Source: JAQUCI01 sp964553255 (lineage in GTDB: Bacteria > Bacillota_I > Bacilli_A > Erysipelotrichales > Erysipelotrichaceae). From it: DNA of 34,090 bases. Shown piece by piece: positions 24,933-33,390 of this stretch. The notes below the pieces were generated by a model that ran no database searches, was not told the origin of the DNA, and saw only the letters and a list, made by a program, of their open reading frames with translations. The stretch covers positions 1-34,090 of the forward strand of contig CAZKJS010000016.1 of the NCBI GenBank assembly GCA_964553255.1. The letters are read 5' to 3'. Numbering within the stretch: the first letter of the stretch is position 1; each line of letters begins with the position of its first letter. The translations under genes were made by a program, and so were the position numbers.

Positions 24933-25526
24933 TTACTTACTTTCTAACAAGATATCTTTTGCTTGCATAAAATAGGAAAAGCCACTCATAAGTGATACAA
25001 AGGTCGCAAACCAGAACAAGAAATCAGCTACCGCCAAGCGATATAGTTCAAACGGGAGATTATTAAGTAATATAACGATTATAGCAATCATTTGTAAGAC
25101 CGTCTTGAGCTTTCCTAAAGGTCCCGCTGCCATTACTTTACCCTTTGCACTAGCCATCATTCTTATAGCATCTACAATTGTGTCGCGCCAAATCATTAAC
25201 AACACACCAACAACTGGTACAATTCCTAAAACAGCTAACATAATAAAGAGTGTATTAACCAATAACTTATCAGCGATTGGATCAATAAACTTACCAAAAG
25301 ATGTTATCATATTACGTTTACGAGCAATTTTACCATCAAAATAATCAGTAACACTTGCTATTGTAAACAAGCACAAAACAATTATATTCTTGATCGGTAG
25401 AGCAACATGTGCAATTTGCAAATAACCTAGTTCAATCCCAAATTGAGCATAAGGGAAAATCATAACCAATACAATCACAGGAACAATCAAAATACGAATG
25501 ATTGATAACTTATTAGGTAAATTCAT
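24933..25526 (-). CDS. pgsA: CDP-diacylglycerol-glycerol-3-phosphate 3-phosphatidyltransferase
   Basis: A 197-residue membrane enzyme that makes phosphatidylglycerol phosphate. The CDP-alcohol phosphotransferase signature D-x2-D-G-x2-A-R-x8-G-x3-D-x3-D is present as TDYFDGKIARKRN followed by GKFIDPIADK. There are several membrane helices, with NLPNKLSIIRI at the N-terminus as in other PgsA proteins. It starts one base after rodZ and its stop touches cinA. Confidence 0.96.
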   Translation of the reverse strand: MNLPNKLSIIRILIVPVIVLVMIFPYAQFGIELGYLQIAHVALPIKNIIVLCLFTIASVTDYFDGKIARKRNMITSFGKFIDPIADKLLVNTLFIMLAVLGIVPVVGVLLMIWRDTIVDAIRMMASAKGKVMAAGPLGKLKTVLQMIAIIVILLNNLPFELYRLAVADFLFWFATFVSLMSGFSYFMQAKDILLESK

Positions 25527-25527
25527 A

Positions 25528-26406
25528 TTATTCTCCTTTAAAAATGAAAGTGAGTTTTAAACCAGAACTAAAATTAGCTATACTTTGTGATAATTCAACT
25601 TGTTTATCATTGATAAATATACTATTACCATTCATGCCGCCTAAGTGAATCATGATCTCGCTGTCTTTTTTTGCGTTATAAAGAATCTCAAGCGATGTTC
25701 CTTTTTGATAAATCTTGCTTGCTGGATTATCGCTTGCTTCACCATCATAGAATACTTTGATCCAAGTATCTCGACCAAAAGTTATTTTAATCGCTACTTC
25801 CTCATTATCATACCAATCTATGATCTGATAGGTACGACTATCAACTGCAGAAAATTGTAACTTACTAGTAGTTGGGACATCAACGATTGGATCATTTTCA
25901 TCTGGTTCATCAGTAATATCAGGATTAACAATAGGATCGCTATGCTGAAAGCCAGGATCTGGTGAACGCCATTGTGGTAGAATATACACAAAGAAAACGG
26001 ATGTTAAAGCAATTAATAATATAATGACTATCACAATAAGCGATAACATTGGTAAATCAAGTTTTTTGTTTAGTTTTTCTTGAATATTATGAACTTCAGC
26101 TTTCTTTTTTATTGAACGTTCAATATCGTTTGTTTCTTCAATTCTCTGTAACTTTAAAGTAGTATGAAACTCATCTACTGCATTTTCTAGTTGATCGCGA
26201 AACTGTTCATAATCGATTTTCAAGGCATTACAATAAAAACGAATATAATATCGCAGATAAGAAATATCGTCATCAAAAAAGCCGATGTTGCCCTCTTCAA
26301 TTGCTTTAAGACGATCAACGGCGATTTTTGTTCTGTTGCTCATTTCTTCCAGAGGAATACCTTGCTTTTCGCGAGCTAAGCGGAGCTTTTCACCGATATT
26401 TTTCAT
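25528..26406 (-). CDS. rodZ: RodZ-like cell-shape protein (YmfM type)
   Basis: A 292-residue bitopic membrane protein. The start is ATG 26406, nine bases after GAGGAAGG; a TTG three codons earlier is too close to that site. The N-terminal helix-turn-helix (about 3-65: IGEKLRLAREKQGIPLEEMS) is followed by a charged linker and one membrane helix (LPMLSLIVIVIILLIALTSV, about 125-150). An acidic Asp/Pro-rich linker and an outer beta domain (about 190-292) complete the protein. RodZ links MreB filaments to the wall-elongation machinery. It is first in the rodZ-pgsA-cinA-recA unit. Confidence 0.9.
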   Translation of the reverse strand: MKNIGEKLRLAREKQGIPLEEMSNRTKIAVDRLKAIEEGNIGFFDDDISYLRYYIRFYCNALKIDYEQFRDQLENAVDEFHTTLKLQRIEETNDIERSIKKKAEVHNIQEKLNKKLDLPMLSLIVIVIILLIALTSVFFVYILPQWRSPDPGFQHSDPIVNPDITDEPDENDPIVDVPTTSKLQFSAVDSRTYQIIDWYDNEEVAIKITFGRDTWIKVFYDGEASDNPASKIYQKGTSLEILYNAKKDSEIMIHLGGMNGNSIFINDKQVELSQSIANFSSGLKLTFIFKGE

Positions 26407-26428
26407 GATGCACAACCTTCCTCAAGTA

Positions 26429-26457
26429 ATTATATCAAATCACTATCTTATTGTAAA
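26429..26457 (-). promoter_or_regulatory. Promoter of rodZ-pgsA-cinA-recA
   Basis: On the minus strand TTTACA (26452-26457) and TATAAT (26429-26434) are separated by 17 bases. It lies between the rnpB terminator and the rodZ ribosome binding site. Confidence 0.75.
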
Positions 26458-26494
26458 ACAAATCAAAATGATAACATTTAATTCAATATACCAT

Positions 26495-26517
26495 AAAAAA
26501 AGGAATTTACATTCCTT
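26495..26517 (-). terminator. Terminator of rnpB
   Basis: AAGGAAT/ATTCCTT with a four-base loop and a following run of seven Ts on the minus strand, directly after the RNase P RNA 3' end. Confidence 0.85.
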
Positions 26518-26521
26518 AATT

Positions 26522-26874
26522 TGACACTTTATAAGCCATGTTCTGTCCTTATCCTTGGATAAGTGGTAATCATTTATCTACATCAATTAGATGTTCCAAA
26601 GCCATTTCAGTTCATGACTTTGAATTCCCCTACCAAATTTGGGTTTCTCGCTTGCGGGGTTTACCTCGTTCCACTTTATCGGTTTCCCGATAAACTACGT
26701 CACTGTGGCACATTATCGACTCTATCCATAGCATAGCTTTAGGATTTTGTCGGCCGTCAGTATAAACTGCCAAGATTTATTTTTTAATCTTGCACAACCA
26801 CTACTATCATCGCAGATAGTGCGAGCATGGACTTTCCTCTACCTAATCAATAGGCAGCGATTACCTAAGTGTCA
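26522..26874 (-). ncRNA. rnpB: RNase P RNA
   Basis: About 353 bases. On the minus strand the RNA shows the conserved 5' core GAGGAAAGTCCATGCTCGC and the 3' core ACAGAACATGGCTTATA. Near-terminal segments TGACACTT and AAGTGTCA pair as helix P1. This is the catalytic RNA that matures tRNA 5' ends. Its position next to gpsB is shared with Bacillus. The P1 5' strand and the following bases overlap the last three codons and the stop of gpsB, and no promoter is obvious just upstream inside gpsB. The RNA may therefore be cut from a gpsB-rnpB transcript. Confidence 0.95.
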
Positions 26875-27194
26875 CTTTTGTTTTGTTCACCAGCCATAAG
26901 GGCTTCAAGTCTTGATAACCTTTTTAAGATATCTGTAGCACTTGCTGGTTGTTGATCTTCAGTACTTCTTAATTTTGCTTCAAGTTCAACAATGTAAGAT
27001 TTAAGTGCAGCGTTATTTTGAAGGCTCACAGCCAGATCGGTTTGTTGATCGTTGATTACTTTGGTCAATTTTTGGTAATCTTGGATGACTAAATCAAGAA
27101 ATGCATCAACTTCTTCAGCTGAATAGCCTTTGAACTCGATAGCGAACTGTTTATCGTAAATCGTTTGTGGATCTAAGTTAAGCTCTTCTTTCAT
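26865..27194 (-). CDS. gpsB: Cell-cycle protein GpsB
   Basis: A 109-residue DivIVA-domain protein. The start MKEELNLDP at 27194 has AGGGTGAT upstream. The N-terminal lipid/partner-binding segment reads LNLDPQTIYDKQFAIEFKGY, followed by the coiled coil EEVDAFLDLVIQDYQ and a short C-terminal trimerisation region. GpsB coordinates class A PBPs between side-wall and septal synthesis, and a class A PBP gene lies divergently at 27945. The last codons lie inside the rnpB sequence. Confidence 0.94.
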   Translation of the reverse strand: MKEELNLDPQTIYDKQFAIEFKGYSAEEVDAFLDLVIQDYQKLTKVINDQQTDLAVSLQNNAALKSYIVELEAKLRSTEDQQPASATDILKRLSRLEALMAGEQNKSDT

Positions 27195-27210
27195 CTTTAT
27201 CACCCTATAC

Positions 27211-27239
27211 ATTTTCGCAAATTAAGGCGAAAAAAGCAA
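27211..27239 (-). promoter_or_regulatory. Probable gpsB promoter overlapping an inverted repeat
   Basis: On the minus strand TTGCTT (27234-27239) and GAAAAT (27211-27216) are separated by 17 bases. The spacer and -10 contain a perfect 7-base inverted repeat, TTTTCGC-N8-GCGAAAA (27212-27233), which could be an operator. The -10 is weak. Confidence 0.4.
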
Positions 27240-27313
27240 GATATTATCATTTTATTCGTTTTTTAAGGAATTATTAATATTTAGCGATTCCTTTCTTAAT
27301 TCGTGTTGATTGT

Positions 27314-27342
27314 TTTACATTGATTAAAATAATGTATATAAT
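27314..27342 (+). promoter_or_regulatory. Promoter of recU-ponA
   Basis: TTTACA (27314-27319) and TATAAT (27337-27342) are separated by 17 bases, nearly consensus. Transcription would begin about ten bases before the recU start, leaving almost no leader beyond the AGGTGAT site. An inverted repeat AAGGAAT/ATTCCTT (27265-27293) lies upstream. Confidence 0.8.
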
Positions 27343-27358
27343 GATACAGGTGATACTA

Positions 27359-27934
27359 ATGGTAAATTATCCAACACCAAAAAAGATTTCTAGCATCAAC
27401 ACTAGAAAAGCTGAACTGGTAAAATATGGAAAACGTGGAATGTCGCTTGAAGATGATATCAACGCAACAAACGCTTTTTATTTACAAAGTGAAAGAGCTG
27501 TGATCCATAAAAAACCGACACCTGTTCAAATTGTGAAAGTTGATTATGCCAGCCGTAGCACCGCAAAGATCACTGAAGCGTATTTTCGTAAACCAAGCAC
27601 AACTGATTACAATGGTGTATATAAAGGTAAAGCTATCGATTTTGAAGCTAAGGAAACAGCGTCATTAACCGCCTTTCCATTAAAGACTATTCATAAACAC
27701 CAATTAAGTCATTTAAAGAATGTACTAAAACAAGGATGTTTGGCTTTTGTTATTATTCGCTTTACCGCTTATGATCAAACCTTTTTGATCAAAGCACAGG
27801 ATATGATCTTATTTGATCAAGGCAAAAAACGCTCAATACCTTATAAATGGTTTTGTGAAAATGCTTATCTGATCCCATTTGGCTTAACGCCATCAATCAA
27901 CTATCTAGATGTTGTTGACAATCTCTATTTCTAA
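27359..27934 (+). CDS. recU: Holliday junction resolvase RecU
   Basis: A 191-residue endonuclease that resolves Holliday junctions in recombination and segregation. The start is MVNYPTPKK at 27359 with AGGTGAT upstream. Family motifs are KYGKRGMSLEDDINATNAFYL (N-terminal stalk base), the PD-(D/E)xK core in TDYNGVYKGKAIDFEAKET, and LSHLKNVLKQGCLAFVIIRF. The TAA stop forms part of the ribosome binding site of the PBP gene ten bases on. The recU-ponA pairing is conserved in Bacilli. Confidence 0.95.
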   Translation: MVNYPTPKKISSINTRKAELVKYGKRGMSLEDDINATNAFYLQSERAVIHKKPTPVQIVKVDYASRSTAKITEAYFRKPSTTDYNGVYKGKAIDFEAKETASLTAFPLKTIHKHQLSHLKNVLKQGCLAFVIIRFTAYDQTFLIKAQDMILFDQGKKRSIPYKWFCENAYLIPFGLTPSINYLDVVDNLYF

Positions 27935-27944
27935 GGAGAAACAT

Positions 27945-30900
27945 ATGAAAAAGCTTAATTTACAGAATATCTTAAAAAGAAAAGAAAATGATAACAAGAA
28001 AACCAAAAAGAAAAGCAGCTTTAAGAAAATACTTTTAAATGCTTTTGTTGGTATCATTGCACTTGGTCTTATCATGGTTGTTGCTTTTACCCTTTATATC
28101 AAAGCTACGATCGATAAAGCTCCACAGTTTAATATTAGCGATTTTGAAAATGTCGAATCGACTAAAATATTTGACGCTGATAATGAACTGATTGCTGATA
28201 TTGGCTTAGTAAGCCGTGAAAATGTCGCATATGAAGATATGCCACAAGCTTTGATTGATGCTTTTGTATCAATTGAAGATTCCCGCTTTTTTGAACATAA
28301 TGGTTTTGATCTACCAAGATTTGTAAAATCAATGTTAGAAAACATTAAAACTTTAAGTTTTTCACAAGGCGCATCTACCTTATCAATGCAATTGATCAGA
28401 AGCGTTTACTTTACTGATGATGCAACGCAAACAAGTCGTGTTAAATCCATTGAATATAAGATTCAACAGATATATTTAGGTATTGTTGCTGATCAGCAAA
28501 TAAGTAAAAAACGAATCTTTGAATTATATGTAAATCGCATTAATTTTGGAGCATCTACTACTCGTGGGATCAAAGGGGCTGCTCAGTATTATTTTGGTAA
28601 AGATGTAAGTGAACTAAATCTAAGTGAAGCTGCATATTTAGCCGGTGTTATCAATGGTCCCAATTATTATAATGCTTATCGCAATATTGATGCGGCTGTA
28701 AAAAGACGTAATGTTGTTTTAGCAATGATGTTAAAACATGGCTATATCACTGAACTTGAATACGATTTGGCTGTTGATATCAAACTTGAAGACCAACTAG
28801 TTGGTGTAACTAATGTTGGTGATAAATATATGTCTTATATTAATACCGTTGTTGATGAAGTAATCGCATTAACAGGTAAAGATCCTTATACAACAAAAAT
28901 GAATATTTATACATATATGGATCGTCCAACTCAAGATGTTATTGAAGCTATTCAAAATGGCGAAACAATTGTTAAATGGCCAGATGATCTAATGCAGGTT
29001 GCCATTGTTTCAGTGGATAATCAGACTGGTGCTATTGTTGGTGTTGGTGGTGGTAGAAGCAATATTGTTGCTAAAGGGTTCAATCGCGCTACCCACATGT
29101 ATAAACAACCAGGATCTGCAGTTAAGCCCTTCTTATCCTATGCTTTGGCATTTGAATACTTAGGTTGGGCAACCACTCATCCTCTTGATGATAAACCAGT
29201 CGCCTATCGTGGTACTGGTATTCAATTAAAAAACTTTGATGGTACATACAAAGGCCAAGTATTACTTGATTTTGCAGTTGGTGTATCATTAAATATTCCT
29301 GCATATACGACACTTGAAAATGTATCAGATGTCATTGGTTCAAAGAAAATCGTTGAGTACCTAAACTCGATTGGATTTACCCAAGTAACTACTGATAAAT
29401 TTGATTTGGGTTATGCGATCGGTGGTTCAACCTTCGAGGTAAGTGTTGAACAAATGGCAGCAGCCCATAGTGTTATGATAAATGGTGGCAATTATATTAC
29501 ACCGCATACGGTAAGTCGCATTGAGTTTGGTGATGGTTCAGAGCCATATACACCAACCTATGCTTCAGTAAGTGTTATTTCACCAGAATCAGCTTATTTG
29601 TCAACGTACTTAATGGAACAAGATGTAAGTGTCAATTATGGTAATTACATGCAAATATTAAAACGTAGTTATGAAGTTTATGCGAAAACTGGTACAACAA
29701 ACTATGATGATAGTTTCGTTAGCTTTGGCATTCCAAATGGCGCTGCTAAAGATAAATGGATGATCGCTTCTACAAACAAGTATACAACAGCTGTATGGAT
29801 TGGTTATGATCGTGCAGTTGATGGTGAAGGAACATTTATCAGTGCTAGTAAAAGTGCATTGAATATTCCTGGAAGAATTAATAGTTTATTACTTGATGTT
29901 TTAAATCGTAAAAATCCTGGCAATGTTACAAGACCTTCTAATATTACCGAAATAACTCATGTTAAAGGCGTTTATCCATACGCTGCACCAATTGAAGGCA
30001 TGAATCCTGATTTGATCGTTACCGGTTTGATCAATAGAAAGAATTTGAATTTGTTGCCTTTAACAATCCCTACCCTCTCATCTTTAACTAATTTTACTGC
30101 TACCTTAAAGAGCATCGATAATGGTGAAGCGACTATTACCTTAAACTGGGCTAGTTACCCTGATCAATCACAACTAACTATGAGCGATAATGTTCTTGAT
30201 CTTACAACTGAGATAACTGATCCAAAAACAGGAAAGACTACAACCGTCACCGCCTTCGGTACAAAGCTTTATGATCCAACCTGGGTATTTGGGGTAGTAC
30301 AATACAAAGCGAGCATTAATGGCGTTGAAAGCGTTGCTACATCTAATTCTCAACAAGAAACAAAAATAGCACTTCCTGCAAGTGGTGAAATCGAAGCTTG
30401 TGGTTATTATGCTTACCATAGTGGTTCAACAAAAAGCAACCAAATCTGTCAAACAATAACACTTGATATTGATATACCACCAACTGGTGATCTTGACACT
30501 ATTGATGAAGTCAAAGATTTCATGACTACCTATGGCATCAGTAATACTATTTGGGAGCTTGTGGTAGATGATGCAAGCATCATGACACTTGATGAAGTAG
30601 CTACTAATTTTGGCAATGTCACTTCCTTTTTGACAAGTACTAATGTAGATATTAGAAATACAACAATACCCTTTGATGATCTTCTCACAACACCTGTTAC
30701 GATCAAGTATAAAGGTAGAGTCAGTCTTCCTAATTTCACTAATAAAAATGAAGTAGCAACGATCACTACTAAGCTTGGTGTAGCAACTGGCAAATGGTCG
30801 GTGGTTCCAGGTGGTACTATCGATATGCTCCCTTTACCAACATTGAATCAAATAATAAGTATGACACCTACTGATCCACGTAATACTAACATCAATGTTA

Positions 30901-31157
30901 AGCGACTGCGTGACACTTATTATGTCATCACTTATTTCGATCCTATCTTAAATCTAAGCGCATCAACAACGGTTGAAAATGTACTAGCTTACACCTCAAC
31001 ATTACCAAATATAACCGTTAGTAATCTAGCTTCATTAACTGATCCTACAAAAATAGTGACCAGTATCACTATGGGTTCTACTACCTTTAATACAGGGAAT
31101 AAACCCTATTACTCCCAATTAGTGAATCAAACAATACAAGTTAATGTAGCTTCATAA
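27945..31157 (+). CDS. ponA: Class A penicillin-binding protein (PBP1) with long C-terminal extension
   Basis: A 1070-residue bifunctional peptidoglycan synthase. The start is MKKLNLQNI with AAGGAG upstream. A Lys-rich cytoplasmic tail (1-28) precedes one membrane helix (about 32-52). The GT51 glycosyltransferase domain contains EDSRFFEHNGFD (E111 catalytic) and GASTLSMQLIRS. The transpeptidase has SAVK (391-394), SLN (448-450) and KTGT (581-584), all intact. About 390 further residues follow, Thr/Asp-rich and strand-rich, beginning with a fibronectin-III-like stretch near 690. They form a much longer extracellular tail than in most PBP1 proteins and end without a wall-sorting motif. It is the second gene after recU and the likely partner of GpsB. 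Confidence 0.95.
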   Translation: MKKLNLQNILKRKENDNKKTKKKSSFKKILLNAFVGIIALGLIMVVAFTLYIKATIDKAPQFNISDFENVESTKIFDADNELIADIGLVSRENVAYEDMPQALIDAFVSIEDSRFFEHNGFDLPRFVKSMLENIKTLSFSQGASTLSMQLIRSVYFTDDATQTSRVKSIEYKIQQIYLGIVADQQISKKRIFELYVNRINFGASTTRGIKGAAQYYFGKDVSELNLSEAAYLAGVINGPNYYNAYRNIDAAVKRRNVVLAMMLKHGYITELEYDLAVDIKLEDQLVGVTNVGDKYMSYINTVVDEVIALTGKDPYTTKMNIYTYMDRPTQDVIEAIQNGETIVKWPDDLMQVAIVSVDNQTGAIVGVGGGRSNIVAKGFNRATHMYKQPGSAVKPFLSYALAFEYLGWATTHPLDDKPVAYRGTGIQLKNFDGTYKGQVLLDFAVGVSLNIPAYTTLENVSDVIGSKKIVEYLNSIGFTQVTTDKFDLGYAIGGSTFEVSVEQMAAAHSVMINGGNYITPHTVSRIEFGDGSEPYTPTYASVSVISPESAYLSTYLMEQDVSVNYGNYMQILKRSYEVYAKTGTTNYDDSFVSFGIPNGAAKDKWMIASTNKYTTAVWIGYDRAVDGEGTFISASKSALNIPGRINSLLLDVLNRKNPGNVTRPSNITEITHVKGVYPYAAPIEGMNPDLIVTGLINRKNLNLLPLTIPTLSSLTNFTATLKSIDNGEATITLNWASYPDQSQLTMSDNVLDLTTEITDPKTGKTTTVTAFGTKLYDPTWVFGVVQYKASINGVESVATSNSQQETKIALPASGEIEACGYYAYHSGSTKSNQICQTITLDIDIPPTGDLDTIDEVKDFMTTYGISNTIWELVVDDASIMTLDEVATNFGNVTSFLTSTNVDIRNTTIPFDDLLTTPVTIKYKGRVSLPNFTNKNEVATITTKLGVATGKWSVVPGGTIDMLPLPTLNQIISMTPTDPRNTNINVKRLRDTYYVITYFDPILNLSASTTVENVLAYTSTLPNITVSNLASLTDPTKIVTSITMGSTTFNTGNKPYYSQLVNQTIQVNVAS

Positions 31158-31160
31158 GCA

Positions 31161-31188
31161 AAGACGCTCAATCAAGAGCGTCTTTTTT
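31161..31188 (+). terminator. Bidirectional terminator between ponA and nth
   Basis: AAGACGCTC/GAGCGTCTT with a six-base loop, followed by TTTTTT on the plus strand. It starts four bases after the ponA stop. It also lies over the last codons and the TGA stop of nth, read from the other side. Confidence 0.85.
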
Positions 31189-31791
31189 ACAGATAGCGAT
31201 AAATGGGCAATGAATACAATCTGGATTTCGAGCGAAACATTTGTATCGCCCAAAGAAAATCAACAAATGATGAAGTAAACTCCATGAATCTGAACTAAAA
31301 CTTTCCATAAGATTTGTTTCAACCATCATAACACTAGCATCAATTGGCGCTAGTCCTAAACGTTTAGCAACACGTTCAACATGCGTATCAACGGCTATGG
31401 CCGCAATATTAAACCATACTGATAAGATTACATTTGCACTTTTACGACCAATACCAGGTAAACTAATTAGATCGTTTAGGGTATTGGGAATTTCACCGTT
31501 ATAATAGCTCAAACAATGTTGTGCCATATTTTTTAAGTTCTTAGCCTTATTTCGATATAAGCCTATTGTCTTGATCATCTGTTCAATTTCATTAACATCC
31601 GCTTGTGCAAGTTCGTTGATATTTGAATAACGCGCAAATAGTTTTGGGGTTACCTTGTTAACACTAACATCAGTACTTTGCGCCGAAAGCATGACAGCAA
31701 CTGTAAGCTCATAAGCACTTGTATGGTTAAGTTCACAATGGGCATTTGGAAATAACTTGATCAAATGATCTAAAATCATTTTATCAGTCAT
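31168..31791 (-). CDS. nth: Endonuclease III
   Basis: A 207-residue DNA glycosylase/AP lyase that removes oxidised pyrimidines. The start is ATG 31791 with GAGG six bases upstream; a GTG at 31803 is less likely. The helix-hairpin-helix LPGIGRKSANV provides the catalytic Lys, and VDTHVERVAKRLG the catalytic Asp. The C-terminal iron-sulphur loop CFARNPDCIHCPFIAIC has the C-x6-C-x2-C-x5-C spacing. The start overlaps dnaD by eight bases. The final codons form one arm of the terminator shared with ponA. Confidence 0.96.
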   Translation of the reverse strand: MTDKMILDHLIKLFPNAHCELNHTSAYELTVAVMLSAQSTDVSVNKVTPKLFARYSNINELAQADVNEIEQMIKTIGLYRNKAKNLKNMAQHCLSYYNGEIPNTLNDLISLPGIGRKSANVILSVWFNIAAIAVDTHVERVAKRLGLAPIDASVMMVETNLMESFSSDSWSLLHHLLIFFGRYKCFARNPDCIHCPFIAICKKDALD

Positions 31792-32290
31792 TCTTAGCCT
31801 CACGACTGTTTACTAGAATATTATGAATATAGTTTAAATTCTTCTTTTTATATATCACTGCTTCTCTTAGTGCATTAATGATCTCATCTTCTTTATACAT
31901 ACTTAACCATTCATTTATTCTTCTTAGATCACCTTGTGAAAGAATCTTCCCTAATTCATTTTCAAACAAATCATAAAGTGAAGATTTATCATAAGATGTT
32001 ACTTTATTTTCATCAAAAATACCATCAATGATAAACTTGATCTTCTTATTAACAACCTTGATATCAAGATAACCCTTAGTTCTTAAGTTATTTATCAAAT
32101 TATCAAGTTTATCAACCGCAACATTACATTTAGCGCTTAAAATATTCAAAGACAAATCAAGTTGAAACTCATTGTGGTAATCAACCACTATCAACAACAT
32201 CGCTTCCTCAAGTGTCAAATGTAAATTTTGAAGATTATCTAAAAGCCATATTCTTTTATTAAAGTATCTTTCATTCCACCATTTTGTCAT
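31784..32290 (-). CDS. dnaD: DnaD-like primosomal protein
   Basis: A 168-residue protein with an N-terminal winged-helix (about 15-85: LTLEEAMLLIVVDYHNEF) and a C-terminal DnaB/DnaD repeat (about 105-160: YDLFENELGKILSQGDLRRI, INALREAVIYKKKNLNYI). DnaD helps remodel DNA and load helicase at oriC and restart sites. It is shorter than Bacillus DnaD (232 residues) and lacks the extended C-terminal tail that binds ssDNA. The order ypmB-(asnS)-dnaD-nth is that of Bacillus, here without aspB and asnS. Confidence 0.9.
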   Translation of the reverse strand: MTKWWNERYFNKRIWLLDNLQNLHLTLEEAMLLIVVDYHNEFQLDLSLNILSAKCNVAVDKLDNLINNLRTKGYLDIKVVNKKIKFIIDGIFDENKVTSYDKSSLYDLFENELGKILSQGDLRRINEWLSMYKEDEIINALREAVIYKKKNLNYIHNILVNSREAKND

Positions 32291-32293
32291 ACA

Positions 32294-32755
32294 TTATCCC
32301 CTTTTATAGTATCGTAAAACAGTATACTCATCATAATCAATTAATAGTTCGCCTTCCACTGTTTTTATTAAATATATTGGTCTTTCCTTATAATAACCAA
32401 GCTTTATATCACTTGTATTGAATTGATATTCACTTTGATATAGCGTTACTATATGTTCAATGTTTAAACTACTTACAAGCCTACTTGCTAAAAGCTTACC
32501 AGTAGTATCGAAATAATGATAAGTGTTCTGACATTGAGCAACATAATAAACTTGATCATCCGCAAAACGTGATATCAAAACACAATCGCTTAAATTATTA
32601 CTTTTACTCATCGTTTCAAGTGCTTTTTGATCATTCAAGCGATAAATTACTATTGGAGAACCAATAAAGTATGATATATTAAAAATAACGATGGAAACAA
32701 TCATCAATATTAGCAAGATACTCATCAAAAACTTAATTAATACTTTGTTCATCAT
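32294..32755 (-). CDS. YpmB-like membrane-anchored protein
   Basis: A 153-residue protein with an N-terminal membrane helix (about 6-32: LIKFLMSILLILMIVSIVIF) and an extracellular beta-rich domain resembling the PepSY/DUF5590-type YpmB proteins (YYVAQCQNTYHYFDTTGKLL, IYLIKTVEGELLIDYDEYT). The function is unknown. The position directly in front of dnaD-nth fits Bacillus ypmB. The gene is first in the unit and has its own promoter. Confidence 0.75.
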   Translation of the reverse strand: MMNKVLIKFLMSILLILMIVSIVIFNISYFIGSPIVIYRLNDQKALETMSKSNNLSDCVLISRFADDQVYYVAQCQNTYHYFDTTGKLLASRLVSSLNIEHIVTLYQSEYQFNTSDIKLGYYKERPIYLIKTVEGELLIDYDEYTVLRYYKRG

Positions 32756-32771
32756 ACTTACTCCTTAATAG

Positions 32772-32780
32772 ATTATATCA
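32772..32780 (-). promoter_or_regulatory. Promoter of ypmB-like-dnaD-nth
   Basis: TGATATAAT on the minus strand is an extended -10, with TTCACT 17 bases further upstream (from TATAAT) as a partial -35. It lies about 17 bases before the first ATG. Confidence 0.6.
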
Positions 32781-32820
32781 AATTTGCATAAAAAAGTGAA
32801 AAATGTTAAAGTGTTTTTTG

Positions 32821-32826
32821 TATTAT
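32821..32826 (+). promoter_or_regulatory. Possible -10 element for the thioredoxin-like gene
   Basis: TATTAT lies only about 12 bases before the ATG at 32838, directly in front of GGAGGTC. No good -35 is seen 17 bases upstream, so the call is weak. Confidence 0.3.
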
Positions 32827-32837
32827 ATGGAGGTCAT

Positions 32838-33377
32838 ATGACGAAGAAAATGACACGAATAGTTTCAACCGTTGTCTTAGTCATTTGTTTTGGTATAGCT
32901 ACCTATTTCTATTTTCGACCAAAACAAGCGGCAATCATCGCTGATAACCTTATTGCCATCCAAGAACATAAATTAACTTACGCTAATATCAATGATCATA
33001 TAACCGCCGATAACAAACCACATTACTTGTGGCTATGTGACCTCAATAAGAACGACTGTATCTATGTCCGTGATTATGTGATTAAACCGTTAGTTATTGA
33101 GCTACAAACGAAAGAACTTAATGATATAGAGTTTGTTGATTTCTATGAAGCTCCTGACTCAAAGCAGTATATGACCAATAACTGGGGTATAACTAGTTAT
33201 CCAGCGTTTGTGACAGTACAAAATATTGATGGTAAGATTACTGTATTAAACAGTCTTAGTTGGGATAAAAACAATCCCTTCGACTCACAAGATCTAAAAA
33301 CTTGGATGTATGAAAATGGTATTTGGAATGGTGTTTATCAGGTTGAAGAAAAAATAGCTCCGGCATTAAATAAATAG
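32838..33377 (+). CDS. Membrane-anchored thioredoxin-fold-like protein
   Basis: A 179-residue protein. The start is MTKKMTRIV, with GGAGGTC upstream. One N-terminal membrane helix (about 7-27: RIVSTVVLVICFGIATYFYF) is followed by an extracellular domain. The segment WLCDLNKNDC takes the place of a thioredoxin active site, with two Cys five residues apart instead of CxxC. WGITSYPAFVTVQN looks like the following cis-proline strand. This suggests a thioredoxin-like domain with altered or lost redox chemistry, possibly a disulphide-bonded or partner-binding form. I cannot assign a family name. It is divergent from ypmB-like and convergent with the zinc-ribbon gene. Confidence 0.7.
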   Translation: MTKKMTRIVSTVVLVICFGIATYFYFRPKQAAIIADNLIAIQEHKLTYANINDHITADNKPHYLWLCDLNKNDCIYVRDYVIKPLVIELQTKELNDIEFVDFYEAPDSKQYMTNNWGITSYPAFVTVQNIDGKITVLNSLSWDKNNPFDSQDLKTWMYENGIWNGVYQVEEKIAPALNK

Positions 33378-33390
33378 CCAGAGTTTTTTT
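33358..33390 (+). terminator. Terminator of the thioredoxin-like gene
   Basis: CTCCGGC and GCCAGAG pair with one mismatch around a 12-base loop, followed by seven Ts. The stem overlaps the end of the coding region. Confidence 0.65.

Noticed and set aside
27265..27293. AAGGAAT…ATTCCTT repeat upstream of recU considered as a terminator
   Set aside because: The loop is 15 bases, no T run follows, and it lies between divergent promoters with no gene to terminate.
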